Of a DNA stretch of 12,854 bases, positions 1-7,213 are shown in pieces (position 1 is the first letter of the stretch; each line of letters starts with the position of its first letter). A program made the translations under genes and the position numbers. This stretch comes from DTU018 sp029550685 (GTDB taxonomy: Bacteria; Bacillota; Syntrophomonadia; Syntrophomonadales; Syntrophomonadaceae): assembly GCA_035412805.1 (NCBI GenBank), contig DAONVO010000065.1, forward strand, positions 1-12,854, in the 5' to 3' direction. The notes below the pieces were generated by a model, which made no database searches, was not told the origin of the DNA, and worked only from the letters and a program-made list of their open reading frames with translations.

Positions 1-20
1 CTTGCCCGTGACTCGCGTTC

Positions 21-54
21 GAGATCGCCACGTCGCTTCGCTCCTCGCGATGAC
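21..54 (-). repeat. Intergenic repeat remnant (GTCAT-CGCGAGGAGCG type)
   Basis: Read on the minus strand this begins GTCATCGCGAGGAGCGAAGC and ends TGGCGATCTC. This resembles, from memory, a dispersed non-coding repeat (GTCATTGCGAGGAGCGAAGC...CAATCTC) common between genes in many anaerobic bacteria. The ends ATCGC and GCGAT (24-28 and 47-51) are complementary, so the transcript could fold. No reading frame is evident. The family assignment comes from recall and has not been checked against a genome. Confidence 0.5.
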
Positions 55-94
55 AATTAAGGAATTCTTTTTTTATACGATAACAGTGAAAGTC

Positions 95-142
95 ATTTTC
101 ACAGCAATGACACATTAGGAAGCTGTTTTCACTGCAATGACA
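95..142. repeat. Two direct repeats, 18 bp, 30 bp apart
   Basis: ATTTTCACAGCAATGACA (95-112) and GTTTTCACTGCAATGACA (125-142) match at 16 of 18 positions and start exactly 30 bp apart. Both end in GCAATGACA, which also resembles GCGATGACA at 47-55 in the adjacent repeat. GTGAAA and TTTCAC at 86-101 form a small inverted repeat. The stretch 1-151 holds no gene, so this looks like a decayed patch of intergenic repeats after the last gene of the minus-strand cluster. Confidence 0.55.
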
Positions 143-151
143 AGTTTTAAT

Positions 152-346
152 TTAATGCTTTACAATTATAAAGACATCATTTTCCAGATCGTGTACCATT
201 CCACCCAAAATACGGGCTAGCAGTAAAGATATCTTCTCCATCTCCTTCTGATCCTGGGCAATAAATACCGGGCACCAGCCGCCGCTTACTTTGGCAGGAT
301 TCCAGGTTACCACAGCTAATATCACTTCTTTTAAACCTGTATCCAA
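152..346 (-). CDS. Small YIEGIA-partner protein (capping complex subunit type)
   Basis: A 64-residue protein starting at TTG, with AAAGGA about nine bases upstream; no ATG is available at that place. It has one compact domain: a hydrophobic strand (EVILAVVTW, residues 7-15), a Gly-Gly-Trp-Cys turn at about 22-25, and an amphipathic helix followed by a C-terminal strand (VFIIVKH). It has no signal peptide or membrane segment, so it is probably cytoplasmic. It begins 17 bases after the stop of the YIEGIA gene and is the last gene of that unit. From memory, proteins of this size and position are annotated as the 'capping complex subunit for YIEGIA' in spore-forming Firmicutes. The name therefore rests on context and partial sequence recognition. 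The biochemical role is unknown. Confidence 0.6.
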   Translation of the reverse strand: MDTGLKEVILAVVTWNPAKVSGGWCPVFIAQDQKEMEKISLLLARILGGMVHDLENDVFIIVKH

Positions 347-363
347 GTTTATCTATCCTTTCC

Positions 364-1254
364 TTAATCAGCTGCTTTGCGCCCGTAAAAGCTTTTTAAG
401 GCAGTACCCCGTGCCGATTCCAAAACAGGAACCTTGCGGATAATTTCCATTAAATAATCCAGATCCGGTTCATTGGCTACAATAAATAGCCCCAGATAGC
501 CTTTGTCCAACTGTTTGCGCGCCAGGGGCATCAAATCCGGTTCAGCAGTATCCACCTTGGATCCCAAAATTGATACCACATCATGTATTATGGCCTGGCG
601 CTGCCCCGGGGCATCCAGAGTCAGCCGGGCATCGTCATTTTTTGGTTTTATGATAACTCCCATACCTTCTTTAAGAATCTTCTCTTTTATCTGAGGCAAA
701 GCCACATTCATAATCACTACGTCTTCTACCATTAACAGCGAACCTTGAAAGTGGACCCTCCCAGGAACCACATCCACAACATCCCCCAGCTGTTTTCCGC
801 TCATCAGTCGCGTAGATAGAAAGATGCATAGAGGACCGGTGACAAAAGCATAAGGCCATCCCCACCGGTGTACAACCAGACTAGTTATTAAAGCTGTTAA
901 TATAACTAAATAATTACGGGCTTCAAAAACCCGGGCAATACCTTCTATATAATCGGTACCGCGGCGAATTAACTTGGTCTCTTCTAATTTGGATAAGTTT
1001 TCCCTCTCCATGTTGCGGACATCTCGAAATTGCTGAGCAGCTAATACCAGGAAAGTTACGGCCACAAAATCCGGTTTCATAATGGCCGGAACAGCTACTG
1101 CTCCTAAACTGGCAGCGATAAATCCTATCGCCAGATGCACCAGTTGCCCATGGGGATGAGTGGGATAGTGCCGGTAATCACTTCTAAGCATGATCCAGCG
1201 TGCTAGAAAACCAGCTACTATCCCACATATGATGACAATCAAATACTTATCCAT
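364..1254 (-). CDS. YIEGIA family membrane protein
   Basis: A 296-residue membrane protein carrying the signature YIEGIA at residues 102-107, for which the family is named. The N-terminal half holds hydrophobic segments at about 4-20, 39-58 and 62-74. A charged helix (75-100) comes before the signature, and two more segments lie at about 114-130 and 133-150. The C-terminal half, about 155-296, is a soluble domain with alternating strands and helices, likely cytoplasmic. The ATG overlaps the stop of the SpoIIP-like gene upstream (TAATG, one shared base), so translation is probably coupled. The small partner gene follows 17 bases downstream. The family is known from endospore formers and is linked to sporulation by distribution. 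No enzymatic motif is visible, and its exact function is not established as far as I know. Confidence 0.8.
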   Translation of the reverse strand: MDKYLIVIICGIVAGFLARWIMLRSDYRHYPTHPHGQLVHLAIGFIAASLGAVAVPAIMKPDFVAVTFLVLAAQQFRDVRNMERENLSKLEETKLIRRGTDYIEGIARVFEARNYLVILTALITSLVVHRWGWPYAFVTGPLCIFLSTRLMSGKQLGDVVDVVPGRVHFQGSLLMVEDVVIMNVALPQIKEKILKEGMGVIIKPKNDDARLTLDAPGQRQAIIHDVVSILGSKVDTAEPDLMPLARKQLDKGYLGLFIVANEPDLDYLMEIIRKVPVLESARGTALKSFYGRKAAD

Positions 1255-2315
1255 TACCTGGGTTGGGCTCCTTTGTTCAGGAAATAATAACCAGCGGCAG
1301 CAGCGCCTACCACTACCAATATAATCAATATGGCTGTACCGGCTCCCCCAGAGCCTCCCCCGCTGATTGGTTTAGCAGCTGCTTCTCCCTGACCGGCCAC
1401 CCCCAAAACAACTGGCAAGGTACTGGCAAATAACTCGGCACCTTTTTCCGCCTCATCCTTGCTGTTAGTGTGAGAACCTACTTCGATCAGAATTGACCGG
1501 GGGCTTAGATCTTGGTTATAATCACCTTTTCCCATAAAAATCCCGTTGGATAAACCAGGAGCCTTCTGATCCATGGCAGCCTTAATCTGCTTGGCGAAAT
1601 CCAGATTTGCTTTCATATTAGGGTTGGTGCGCCCAATCACCAATTTTACTTTGGTAGCTTCCTGTCCTTTGACTTCCGTTTGATATTGACTAGCCGGTAC
1701 TGCATCCCGGTGCACGTCAACTACTACATCAGGTGTACTTTTTCGAATTAATTGCATAGCCGTGCGGCGGGATCGATTGTAAGCATTTATATCGTGGGGA
1801 TTATGATTTGCATCACTGTAGATCGCATTAAATCCCAACTCCCGCAGACGGTCAGCCAACATTCTGCCCACATCATAGATGCCGCCATTACCCTCTTTAC
1901 TCTCGGTACCATCACCTTTTATATAAGATTCGTCGCTATGAGTATGATAAATAGCTATAGTAGGTTTCTGACCAGTTTCCACCGGTATACTCTGATCCTG
2001 GAACAGCCAGGCTTCTTTTTCGGTGCTATAGCTTAAGGATGGCATACGTTCTTTGCCTCGATAGACACAGCGAGCAGTTTCTCCAACCACTTCCACCACC
2101 TTATAGCGGGAATTATCACTGCTGATATACTCATCCCCAGGATGGACCTTAATAGCAGTTTGAAGAATTATATTGTTGTTATCATCCACAAGAGTGTAAT
2201 ATTTTCCCCGGGGAGCTTCTTCCTGCTCTCCCAGTGCTACGGGAGGGACAGCTAACAGGCATAACAGGGAGATTATTAGAATAACTAACTTCTTATTCAT
2301 CTTCATCATTCTCAT
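1254..2315 (-). CDS. spoIIP: SpoIIP-family peptidoglycan hydrolase, membrane anchored
   Basis: SpoIIP is an amidase/endopeptidase that, with SpoIID, degrades septal peptidoglycan during engulfment of the forespore. From the ATG at 2315 the protein has 353 residues. It has a hydrophobic signal segment (9-28) and a small beta-rich N-domain (about 38-90). The amidase domain (about 117-305) shows YHTHSDESY (123-131), VDVHRDA (199-205) and SPRSILIEVGSH (271-282). H124 or H126, E129, H202 and E278 are the candidate zinc and catalytic residues. A Gly-rich linker (319-326) leads to a C-terminal membrane helix (about 327-346). That anchor is unusual, since classical SpoIIP is held by its N-terminus. 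The start is uncertain: GGGAG lies 4 bases before 2315 and 10 before the ATG at 2309; an ATG at 2333 has no such support. The gene overlaps the DUF1614 gene by 23 bases. Confidence 0.85.
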   Translation of the reverse strand: MRMMKMNKKLVILIISLLCLLAVPPVALGEQEEAPRGKYYTLVDDNNNIILQTAIKVHPGDEYISSDNSRYKVVEVVGETARCVYRGKERMPSLSYSTEKEAWLFQDQSIPVETGQKPTIAIYHTHSDESYIKGDGTESKEGNGGIYDVGRMLADRLRELGFNAIYSDANHNPHDINAYNRSRRTAMQLIRKSTPDVVVDVHRDAVPASQYQTEVKGQEATKVKLVIGRTNPNMKANLDFAKQIKAAMDQKAPGLSNGIFMGKGDYNQDLSPRSILIEVGSHTNSKDEAEKGAELFASTLPVVLGVAGQGEAAAKPISGGGSGGAGTAILIILVVVGAAAAGYYFLNKGAQPR

Positions 2316-3018
2316 CACGCTCCCTTTCTTCATTAGCTGCAGGTTTTCGAGCCGGCTCTGGTTCAGGTTCGCGTAAGTTCTGTATTAGCTCCTCGGGACG
2401 CCCTTCAGTTGCGGGTCCTCCCTGGACACGTTCCAGAGTCTCACCCACTAATTCGGCCAACAGCAGGGCTAATATACCAGCCAGAATCAATGAATCAAAG
2501 GCTCCTGCACCACCAACAGCCACGCTTCCCCTTACTCCGGTAGAAGTTAAATAGATTAATTGTCCGATATCCAAAGCTAAAACACCCATAACAGCTGCGA
2601 AAAAGGCACCTCTCCGGGAACGTCCTGCCAGATAGCCAACTATACCAGCCACCAGAGGATAAATGTAGATAGGATCAACGAAAATTTCCTCTGGTTCCGC
2701 TCCCAAAAACCTCCCTGCCAAAAACAGAGCTAGAGCTGTAACTGCAGCAGCGATTATAGCTCTTATTTTTTCCAGTGCAGTACCTGCTCCTACCCAAATG
2801 TAAATGGCTAACCCGACGGCAATGATTCCGCCCAGATTAATGGTTATGCGGGAACCAAGGGGAACATCGATAAAACTACCTACGATAATGGCGGCTATCC
2901 AAAATAAAGCAGCACGATCGGTAAGACGCAGCCGATCCAGGGCACGATGAGCTATTCCGAAGTATATAAGAATTGAAATAACAACCAGGGCTATCAATCC
3001 TAAGGGGAAATTAGCCAT
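2293..3018 (-). CDS. DUF1614 family multi-pass membrane protein
   Basis: A polytopic membrane protein of 241 residues from the ATG at 3018. That start has AAAGG nine bases upstream, whereas the ATG at 3027 directly abuts the AAAGG. Hydrophobic segments lie at about 4-20, 36-50, 60-76, 82-98, 115-130, 137-155 and 172-190. The opening YFGIAHRALDRLRLTDRAAL followed by IVGSFIDVPL and INLGGII is typical of the DUF1614 family as I recall it. The last 45 residues are hydrophilic, rich in Glu, Pro and Arg, and end in an acidic stretch, so they probably form a disordered cytoplasmic tail. It is the first gene of the block leading to spoIIP and YIEGIA and overlaps spoIIP by 23 bases. Its molecular function is unknown; the context suggests a role in the sporulation membrane. 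Confidence 0.75.
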   Translation of the reverse strand: MANFPLGLIALVVISILIYFGIAHRALDRLRLTDRAALFWIAAIIVGSFIDVPLGSRITINLGGIIAVGLAIYIWVGAGTALEKIRAIIAAAVTALALFLAGRFLGAEPEEIFVDPIYIYPLVAGIVGYLAGRSRRGAFFAAVMGVLALDIGQLIYLTSTGVRGSVAVGGAGAFDSLILAGILALLLAELVGETLERVQGGPATEGRPEELIQNLREPEPEPARKPAANEERERDENDEDE

Positions 3019-3078
3019 AGCATTCATCCTTTCGCCGATTTTAGGCTTATATTTCCCCTTTGAAGTTCAAATATGTAA

Positions 3079-3107
3079 TAAAAAAAAGCTGTCCAAAAAG
3101 ACAGCTT
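3079..3107 (-). terminator. Intrinsic terminator after fni
   Basis: On the minus strand AAGCTGTC (3107-3100) pairs with GACAGCTT (3093-3086) around a six-base loop, and the hairpin runs into a tract of eight T residues (3087-3080). It lies 32 bases after the fni stop and about 60 bases before the DUF1614 start. It should therefore separate the mobA–fni transcript from the sporulation-type block. Confidence 0.9.
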
Positions 3108-3139
3108 CGAATGTTCCCCGCCAGTGGCGATCCCTTTTA

Positions 3140-4189
3140 TCACCTTCTGGCCCAGCGATTGATGTCAATGCCGCGGGCAGTGAGCCAGCTAGCCGTTTCT
3201 CCTAATATAATTACGGGTTTTTGCTGCAGTTTTTCAAGACTAACTGCACCCGTCAGTAACATCCCGGCTTTTAAGCGATACAAATAGCCGTTTAGGTACT
3301 TTTCTAAGGCGGTTTCTCCGTCATTGACAAGTATTTTTAACAGCGAACCGGCCATCCCGATGAGCTGAGCACCCATAGCCAAAGCTTTCACTCCATCCAG
3401 AGCGGTACGTATTCCCCCGGTAGCAGTCAAATGAACAGGATATTCCAAAGTAAGCAGTTCGGCCAGGCTTACCGCAGTTGGAATCCCCCAATCATCAAAT
3501 TCGTGGGCGAACAGCCCTTGACGCTGGTCCTCAATGGCCACGAAATTGGTACCGCCTTTCCCGCCTATATCAAAGTTCCGCACTCCCGCTTCACACAACT
3601 TCTCAGCAGCTTCCCGGCTAAAACCAAATCCGACTTCTTTAGCTATTACCGGTACAGGACTTTGTTCTACCAGGCGGGCTACATTATCTATAACTCCGGT
3701 AAAGTCACGATCCCCTTCTGGCATAGCCAGTTCCTGAGCAACATTGAAATGCAGCTGCAGGCCATCAGCCTGAACCATGTCTACCGCCTGCAACGCTTCA
3801 TCTACCGGTGACAAGGCACTAACATTGGCCAGGATAACCCCGTGGGGATTTTCCTCTCGCACTATGGAAAAGGTATGCCGCAGGGCAGGATCATGGATAG
3901 CTAAAGTCTGCGAACCTACTGCCATAGCCAGTCCATACTTCCGCGTTAACATAGCCAAGGAGCGATTTATTCGCCTGGCTTCATCGGTTCCTCCAGTTAT
4001 GGCGTTGATTATCAGGGGATGGGCAAGCTTCTTGGATAGAAAATCGGAAGAAAGGTCAATATCTGCCAAGCTTAGTTCTGGAACGGAGTCGTTTACCAGA
4101 TAAATATCTTCAAAACCATTGGTACTGGGCCCATCTGCAAGTCGGGCAGCTATTCTAATATGATCAGCTTTCCTTCTACTGCGAATTAT
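3140..4189 (-). CDS. fni: Type 2 isopentenyl-diphosphate delta-isomerase
   Basis: FMN- and NAD(P)H-dependent enzyme that interconverts IPP and DMAPP. With the start proposed here it has 349 residues, the length I recall for Bacillus subtilis Fni. Visible motifs are RKADHI (6-11), INAITGGT (61-68), LHFNVAQE with catalytic-type Gln152 and Mg-ligand Glu153, MPEGDR (156-161), the phosphate-binding GGKGGTNF (209-216) and TGGIRTALDG (257-266). The only standard-type start codons in frame lie at 4069 (TTG) or later and would remove the conserved N-terminus. The frame stays open back to the mobA stop, where GGGAGG (4200-4195) precedes ATA (4189-4187) by 5 bases and ATT (4186-4184) by 8. I therefore place the start at ATA or ATT. 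The gene follows mobA and ends before a terminator. With the nearby ispH, it balances the two isoprenoid precursors. Confidence 0.88.
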   Translation of the reverse strand: MIRSRRKADHIRIAARLADGPSTNGFEDIYLVNDSVPELSLADIDLSSDFLSKKLAHPLIINAITGGTDEARRINRSLAMLTRKYGLAMAVGSQTLAIHDPALRHTFSIVREENPHGVILANVSALSPVDEALQAVDMVQADGLQLHFNVAQELAMPEGDRDFTGVIDNVARLVEQSPVPVIAKEVGFGFSREAAEKLCEAGVRNFDIGGKGGTNFVAIEDQRQGLFAHEFDDWGIPTAVSLAELLTLEYPVHLTATGGIRTALDGVKALAMGAQLIGMAGSLLKILVNDGETALEKYLNGYLYRLKAGMLLTGAVSLEKLQQKPVIILGETASWLTARGIDINRWARR

Positions 4190-4782
4190 AATAACCTCCC
4201 GGCAATTTCCTGTGCTTTCTGCAAAGCAGCAGCATCATTCACATTAAAAAATATTTCTTTTACCTGGCCAAACCGGGCCAATTCTTCTTCTTTGACAACC
4301 CGGGTATCCAGTTCCTCCTCAATAATCCGGATCAGTTTTAACTTATCCTGCTGCAGGTGATGTTCAAAAACCGGCAGGCAGCTGCGGCTATATACTGCCG
4401 CCAGGGGCTGTAAACGTCCCTCTAACTCTGGAACGACGGCCTGGTATTTTCCTATCTGTTCTACCATAAAAACAATCAAGCGAGTGTCTATAAAGGGCAT
4501 ATCGCAGCCCAAAACAAAAACCGTATCATAGCTGGCATGATATAATCCGGAATGAATGCCAGCAACTGGCCCCTGGCGAGGAAAAAGATCGGTTTCGATA
4601 CGTTGGTTAAACCCTGCATATAGTTCAGGGTCATTGGTAATTATTATGGTTTCGGCAAATAGCAAGCGAAATTTATCCAGAATGATCTGCAAGGAACTTT
4701 GGCCGCCTATTTCAGCGAAAGCCTTATTAAAGGTCATCCGCGAACTTTGGCCCCCGGCAAGTATAATTCCAGTAACCTGCAT
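4186..4782 (-). CDS. mobA: Molybdenum cofactor guanylyltransferase (MobA family)
   Basis: Transfers GMP from GTP to molybdopterin to form the dinucleotide cofactor used by formate dehydrogenases and related enzymes. The 198-residue protein shows the nucleotidyltransferase fold: IILAGGQSSRM (6-16) for the nucleotide phosphates, GPVAGIHSG (71-79), and GCDMPF (92-97), which supplies the metal-binding Asp. The length fits the family. The usual RMGxDK loop reads RMTFNK here (15-20), so the Gly and Asp are replaced by Thr and Asn while the Lys is kept; this may alter activity or indicate another nucleotide or pterin partner. AGGGAAGGG lies upstream of the ATG. The TAA stop overlaps the presumed fni start. 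A related cytidylyl- or nucleotidyl-transferase activity cannot be excluded. Confidence 0.82.
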   Translation of the reverse strand: MQVTGIILAGGQSSRMTFNKAFAEIGGQSSLQIILDKFRLLFAETIIITNDPELYAGFNQRIETDLFPRQGPVAGIHSGLYHASYDTVFVLGCDMPFIDTRLIVFMVEQIGKYQAVVPELEGRLQPLAAVYSRSCLPVFEHHLQQDKLKLIRIIEEELDTRVVKEEELARFGQVKEIFFNVNDAAALQKAQEIAGRLL

Positions 4783-4831
4783 ATCTTACCCTTCCCTGTT
4801 CCCAAAAATGATAAAAGAGCTAAGTTATGGT

Positions 4832-4858
4832 ATAAAAAAAGCTGCCAACGGCAGCTTT
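4832..4858 (-). terminator. Intrinsic terminator after the zinc-ribbon gene
   Basis: On the minus strand AAAGCTGCC (4858-4850) pairs perfectly with GGCAGCTTT (4846-4838) around a three-base loop, followed by a T-rich tract. It sits 13 bases after the stop of the FmdB-type gene and about 50 bases before mobA. It closes the unit that contains ispH; mobA must rely on readthrough or on a promoter in the short gap, where I see no clear one. Confidence 0.9.
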
Positions 4859-4871
4859 AGAATCGTACTCC

Positions 4872-5084
4872 TCAGCCTCCGCTGGCTGCAGTGGGGCAAC
4901 CAGCACTACAGGAAGGCTGTACCGTTTTGCTTCCCCCACTGCTGGTGGTATTAAAGAGGGACAGCAACTGCCTCACCTTTGAGGAACCACATTCAGGACA
5001 GGTTACCTTGTCCTTGTCCCGGTTGGATATCATGAGGTCAAACTTTTTACCACAATCTTGACAGGCAAAATCAAAAATGGGCAT
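4872..5084 (-). CDS. FmdB-type zinc ribbon protein
   Basis: A 70-residue protein beginning MPIFDFACQDCG, the classic opening of the FmdB / CxxC zinc-ribbon regulatory family. Two pairs of cysteines (C8 and C11; C29 and C32, in TCPECG) should bind one zinc ion. The tail is Ser/Gly-rich with two further cysteines (SCSAGCP). The ATG at 5084 is preferred because GAGGTG stands six bases upstream; the GTG at 5093 lies inside this site. The gene follows ispH–S1 by 20 bases and is followed by a terminator, so it is the last gene of that unit. FmdB was named as a possible regulator of an amidase operon, but for most members, including this one, the target is unknown. Confidence 0.82.
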   Translation of the reverse strand: MPIFDFACQDCGKKFDLMISNRDKDKVTCPECGSSKVRQLLSLFNTTSSGGSKTVQPSCSAGCPTAASGG

Positions 5085-5104
5085 AAAGGTCACCTCGAAA
5101 TACT

Positions 5105-7150
5105 TTATTCCTGGTTATCCAAATATTCCTGGATTTCACTACGCTCTTCCTCTTTTTGAGCTTCTTTGATAGATAGCCCGATACGCTTTTCGTTGGGGTC
5201 AATGCTAAGAATCTTTACGCGTACCTGTTGTCCTACTGTTACCACATCTTCGGGCTTCTCAACCCGATGGTCAGCTAAATGGGAAATATGCACCAGACCA
5301 TCCACTCCGGGTTCCACCTCTACGAATGCTCCGAAGGGAGCTATGCGGACTACAGTACCATCAATAATATCGCCTTCCTGGTATTTTTCCAGTACAATCT
5401 CCCAGGGGCTCTTCAAAAGTTGTTTGCGGCTTAATGATACCCGTTCCTTTTCCCTATCCAGGCCCAGTATGAAAACATCTAGTTCATCGCCCTCATTGAG
5501 CACATTGGAAGGATGTTCAACCCGGTGGTGATCCATTTCCGATACGTGCAATAGTCCTTCATATCCTCCCAGGTCTATGAAAGCACCGTAATCAACAATG
5601 CGTTTAACCCGGCCTTTGCGAACCTGCCCTTCTGCAATGTTGCTCCAAAACTCTTCTTTTAGACGGGCCTTTTCCTCAGCCACAAGTTCTTTGCGCGAAA
5701 CCACAATCTGTGATCCCCGGCGTTTATTACGGTTAAATTCTATAATCTTGAAGGAGAAAGTCTTTCCTATATATTCATCTAAGTTGCGAACGTATCCATC
5801 CTCAACATGGGAAGCCGGCAGAAAAGCTACAACTCCTACGTCCACCAGTAAACCGCCCTTGACACTTTCGGTAACAGTACCTTCCACCACTTGGTCATTT
5901 TTAAAAGCATCTTCCAGCTGATCCAAAACCCGCTTGGCATCTACTTTTTTCTTGGAGAGCAGAATAGTTCCGTCATCGTCCCATTTCAGCACCATTACTT
6001 CAATTTCTTCGCCAACCTTAACCAGTTCCTTAGCTGACTCCACTTCTTTTACTGACAGTTCGCGGCGAGGGATAATTCCTTCTGATTTACCGCCTACATC
6101 CACCATTACTTCATCGTCGCGTACTTCAATTACAGTGCCATTTATCACATCCCCCCGTGAGGGAGAAGCATAATCGGCCATCTTCGCCTCCATATTGGCA
6201 AAAGACTCGTCCTGAGCAGATTCCTCTAAGGTTGGCCCTTGCTCTCCAAGCTGTACCTCTGGGGCAGCTTCCTGCTGGCTTTGGTTCTCCTGGTTCAGTC
6301 CCTGGTTTCCCTGTTCGTCAAACATTGTCATCCTATCCACTACCTCCTTGATCTTCCAATCCGGAGTTGAAGCCCCGGCAGTGATACCTACCCGGTTAAC
6401 CCCGTTAAGCCAATCAGGTTGAATATCTTCCGCTGATTGAATTAAATGGGTTGGGACTCCGGTATTTGAACACTCCTTAAATAGAGTGGTCGTATTTGAA
6501 CTCTGACGGTCACCTACTACCAGAATCATGTCAACCCGGGTAGCCAGGCTTTGTCCTGATTTCTGGCGCAATTGGGTGGCCGTACAAATAGTATTGAAAA
6601 TTCTAACCTCATTGGCTTTAGTTAATAATTGCTGAACTACCTGAAAAAAATCCCTTTCGTTTTTGGTAGTCTGGGACACAACCGCCAGTTTGCTAACTGG
6701 TAATACCTGGCTGGCATCTTCCGTATTTGCTACCACTTGTGCTTTGTCAGCCCATCCTATAATACCTTGCACTTCAGGGTGGTGGATATCACCATATACA
6801 ATAATATCATACCCTTCTTTTTGCAGAGATGTAACTAAATCGTGTATACGCTTGACCAACGGACAAGTAGCATCAATTATTTCTATTCCCCGGCTGCGGG
6901 CCTCCTCCCAGATCTGAGCAGGTGCGCCATGGGAACGGATAATTATACCGGCAGCTGATTCCCCTATATCTGCGAGGCAGTTAATAGGACTAATGCCCAT
7001 ATCCTCCAGGGATTTTACTACTGCATCATTATGAACAATCGGACCTAGTGTATAATAGGTACCGTCCCGTTCAGCACATTCGTGGGCTATTTTAATCGCC
7101 CGCCTGACTCCAGCACAAAACCCGGCGTGGGGAGCAACTTCAACCTGCAT
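5105..7150 (-). CDS. ispH: IspH (HMBPP reductase) fused to four S1 domains
   Basis: The N-terminal part (1-278) is IspH, the iron-sulfur enzyme of the MEP pathway that reduces HMBPP to IPP and DMAPP. Its cluster cysteines are C12 (GFCAGV), C96 (DATCPLV) and C189 (NTICTAT). Active-site positions H40, H74 (SHGAP), H124 and E126 (HHPEV), SSNT (217-220) and the ITAGASTPDW stretch (256-265) are all present. A Gln/Glu-rich linker (about 278-325) leads to four S1 RNA-binding domains at about 332-402, 420-487, 508-576 and 592-662, similar to ribosomal protein S1. This fusion is known from Clostridia. The 681-residue length fits, with no break. GGGAGGGG stands just before the ATG. plsC and cmk lie upstream in the same direction. 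Why an isoprenoid enzyme is joined to an S1-like protein is not known. Confidence 0.95.
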   Translation of the reverse strand: MQVEVAPHAGFCAGVRRAIKIAHECAERDGTYYTLGPIVHNDAVVKSLEDMGISPINCLADIGESAAGIIIRSHGAPAQIWEEARSRGIEIIDATCPLVKRIHDLVTSLQKEGYDIIVYGDIHHPEVQGIIGWADKAQVVANTEDASQVLPVSKLAVVSQTTKNERDFFQVVQQLLTKANEVRIFNTICTATQLRQKSGQSLATRVDMILVVGDRQSSNTTTLFKECSNTGVPTHLIQSAEDIQPDWLNGVNRVGITAGASTPDWKIKEVVDRMTMFDEQGNQGLNQENQSQQEAAPEVQLGEQGPTLEESAQDESFANMEAKMADYASPSRGDVINGTVIEVRDDEVMVDVGGKSEGIIPRRELSVKEVESAKELVKVGEEIEVMVLKWDDDGTILLSKKKVDAKRVLDQLEDAFKNDQVVEGTVTESVKGGLLVDVGVVAFLPASHVEDGYVRNLDEYIGKTFSFKIIEFNRNKRRGSQIVVSRKELVAEEKARLKEEFWSNIAEGQVRKGRVKRIVDYGAFIDLGGYEGLLHVSEMDHHRVEHPSNVLNEGDELDVFILGLDREKERVSLSRKQLLKSPWEIVLEKYQEGDIIDGTVVRIAPFGAFVEVEPGVDGLVHISHLADHRVEKPEDVVTVGQQVRVKILSIDPNEKRIGLSIKEAQKEEERSEIQEYLDNQE

Positions 7151-7213
7151 GGCACCCCTCCCACAGGACCCATACGACTTACTTATTTCGTATTAGTATA
7201 AATAATTCCTGCT

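Noticed and set aside
3044..3080. Forespore sigma F/G-like promoter before the DUF1614 gene (ACATA at 3076-3072 and GGGAAATATA at 3057-3048 on the minus strand).
   Set aside because: The spacer is 14 bases instead of 15-16 and both boxes have mismatches; it suits the sporulation context but is too weak to annotate.
4067..4069. TTG as the start of fni.
   Set aside because: It would remove about 40 conserved residues, including RKADHI, and has no Shine-Dalgarno sequence; the upstream frame is open and homologous.
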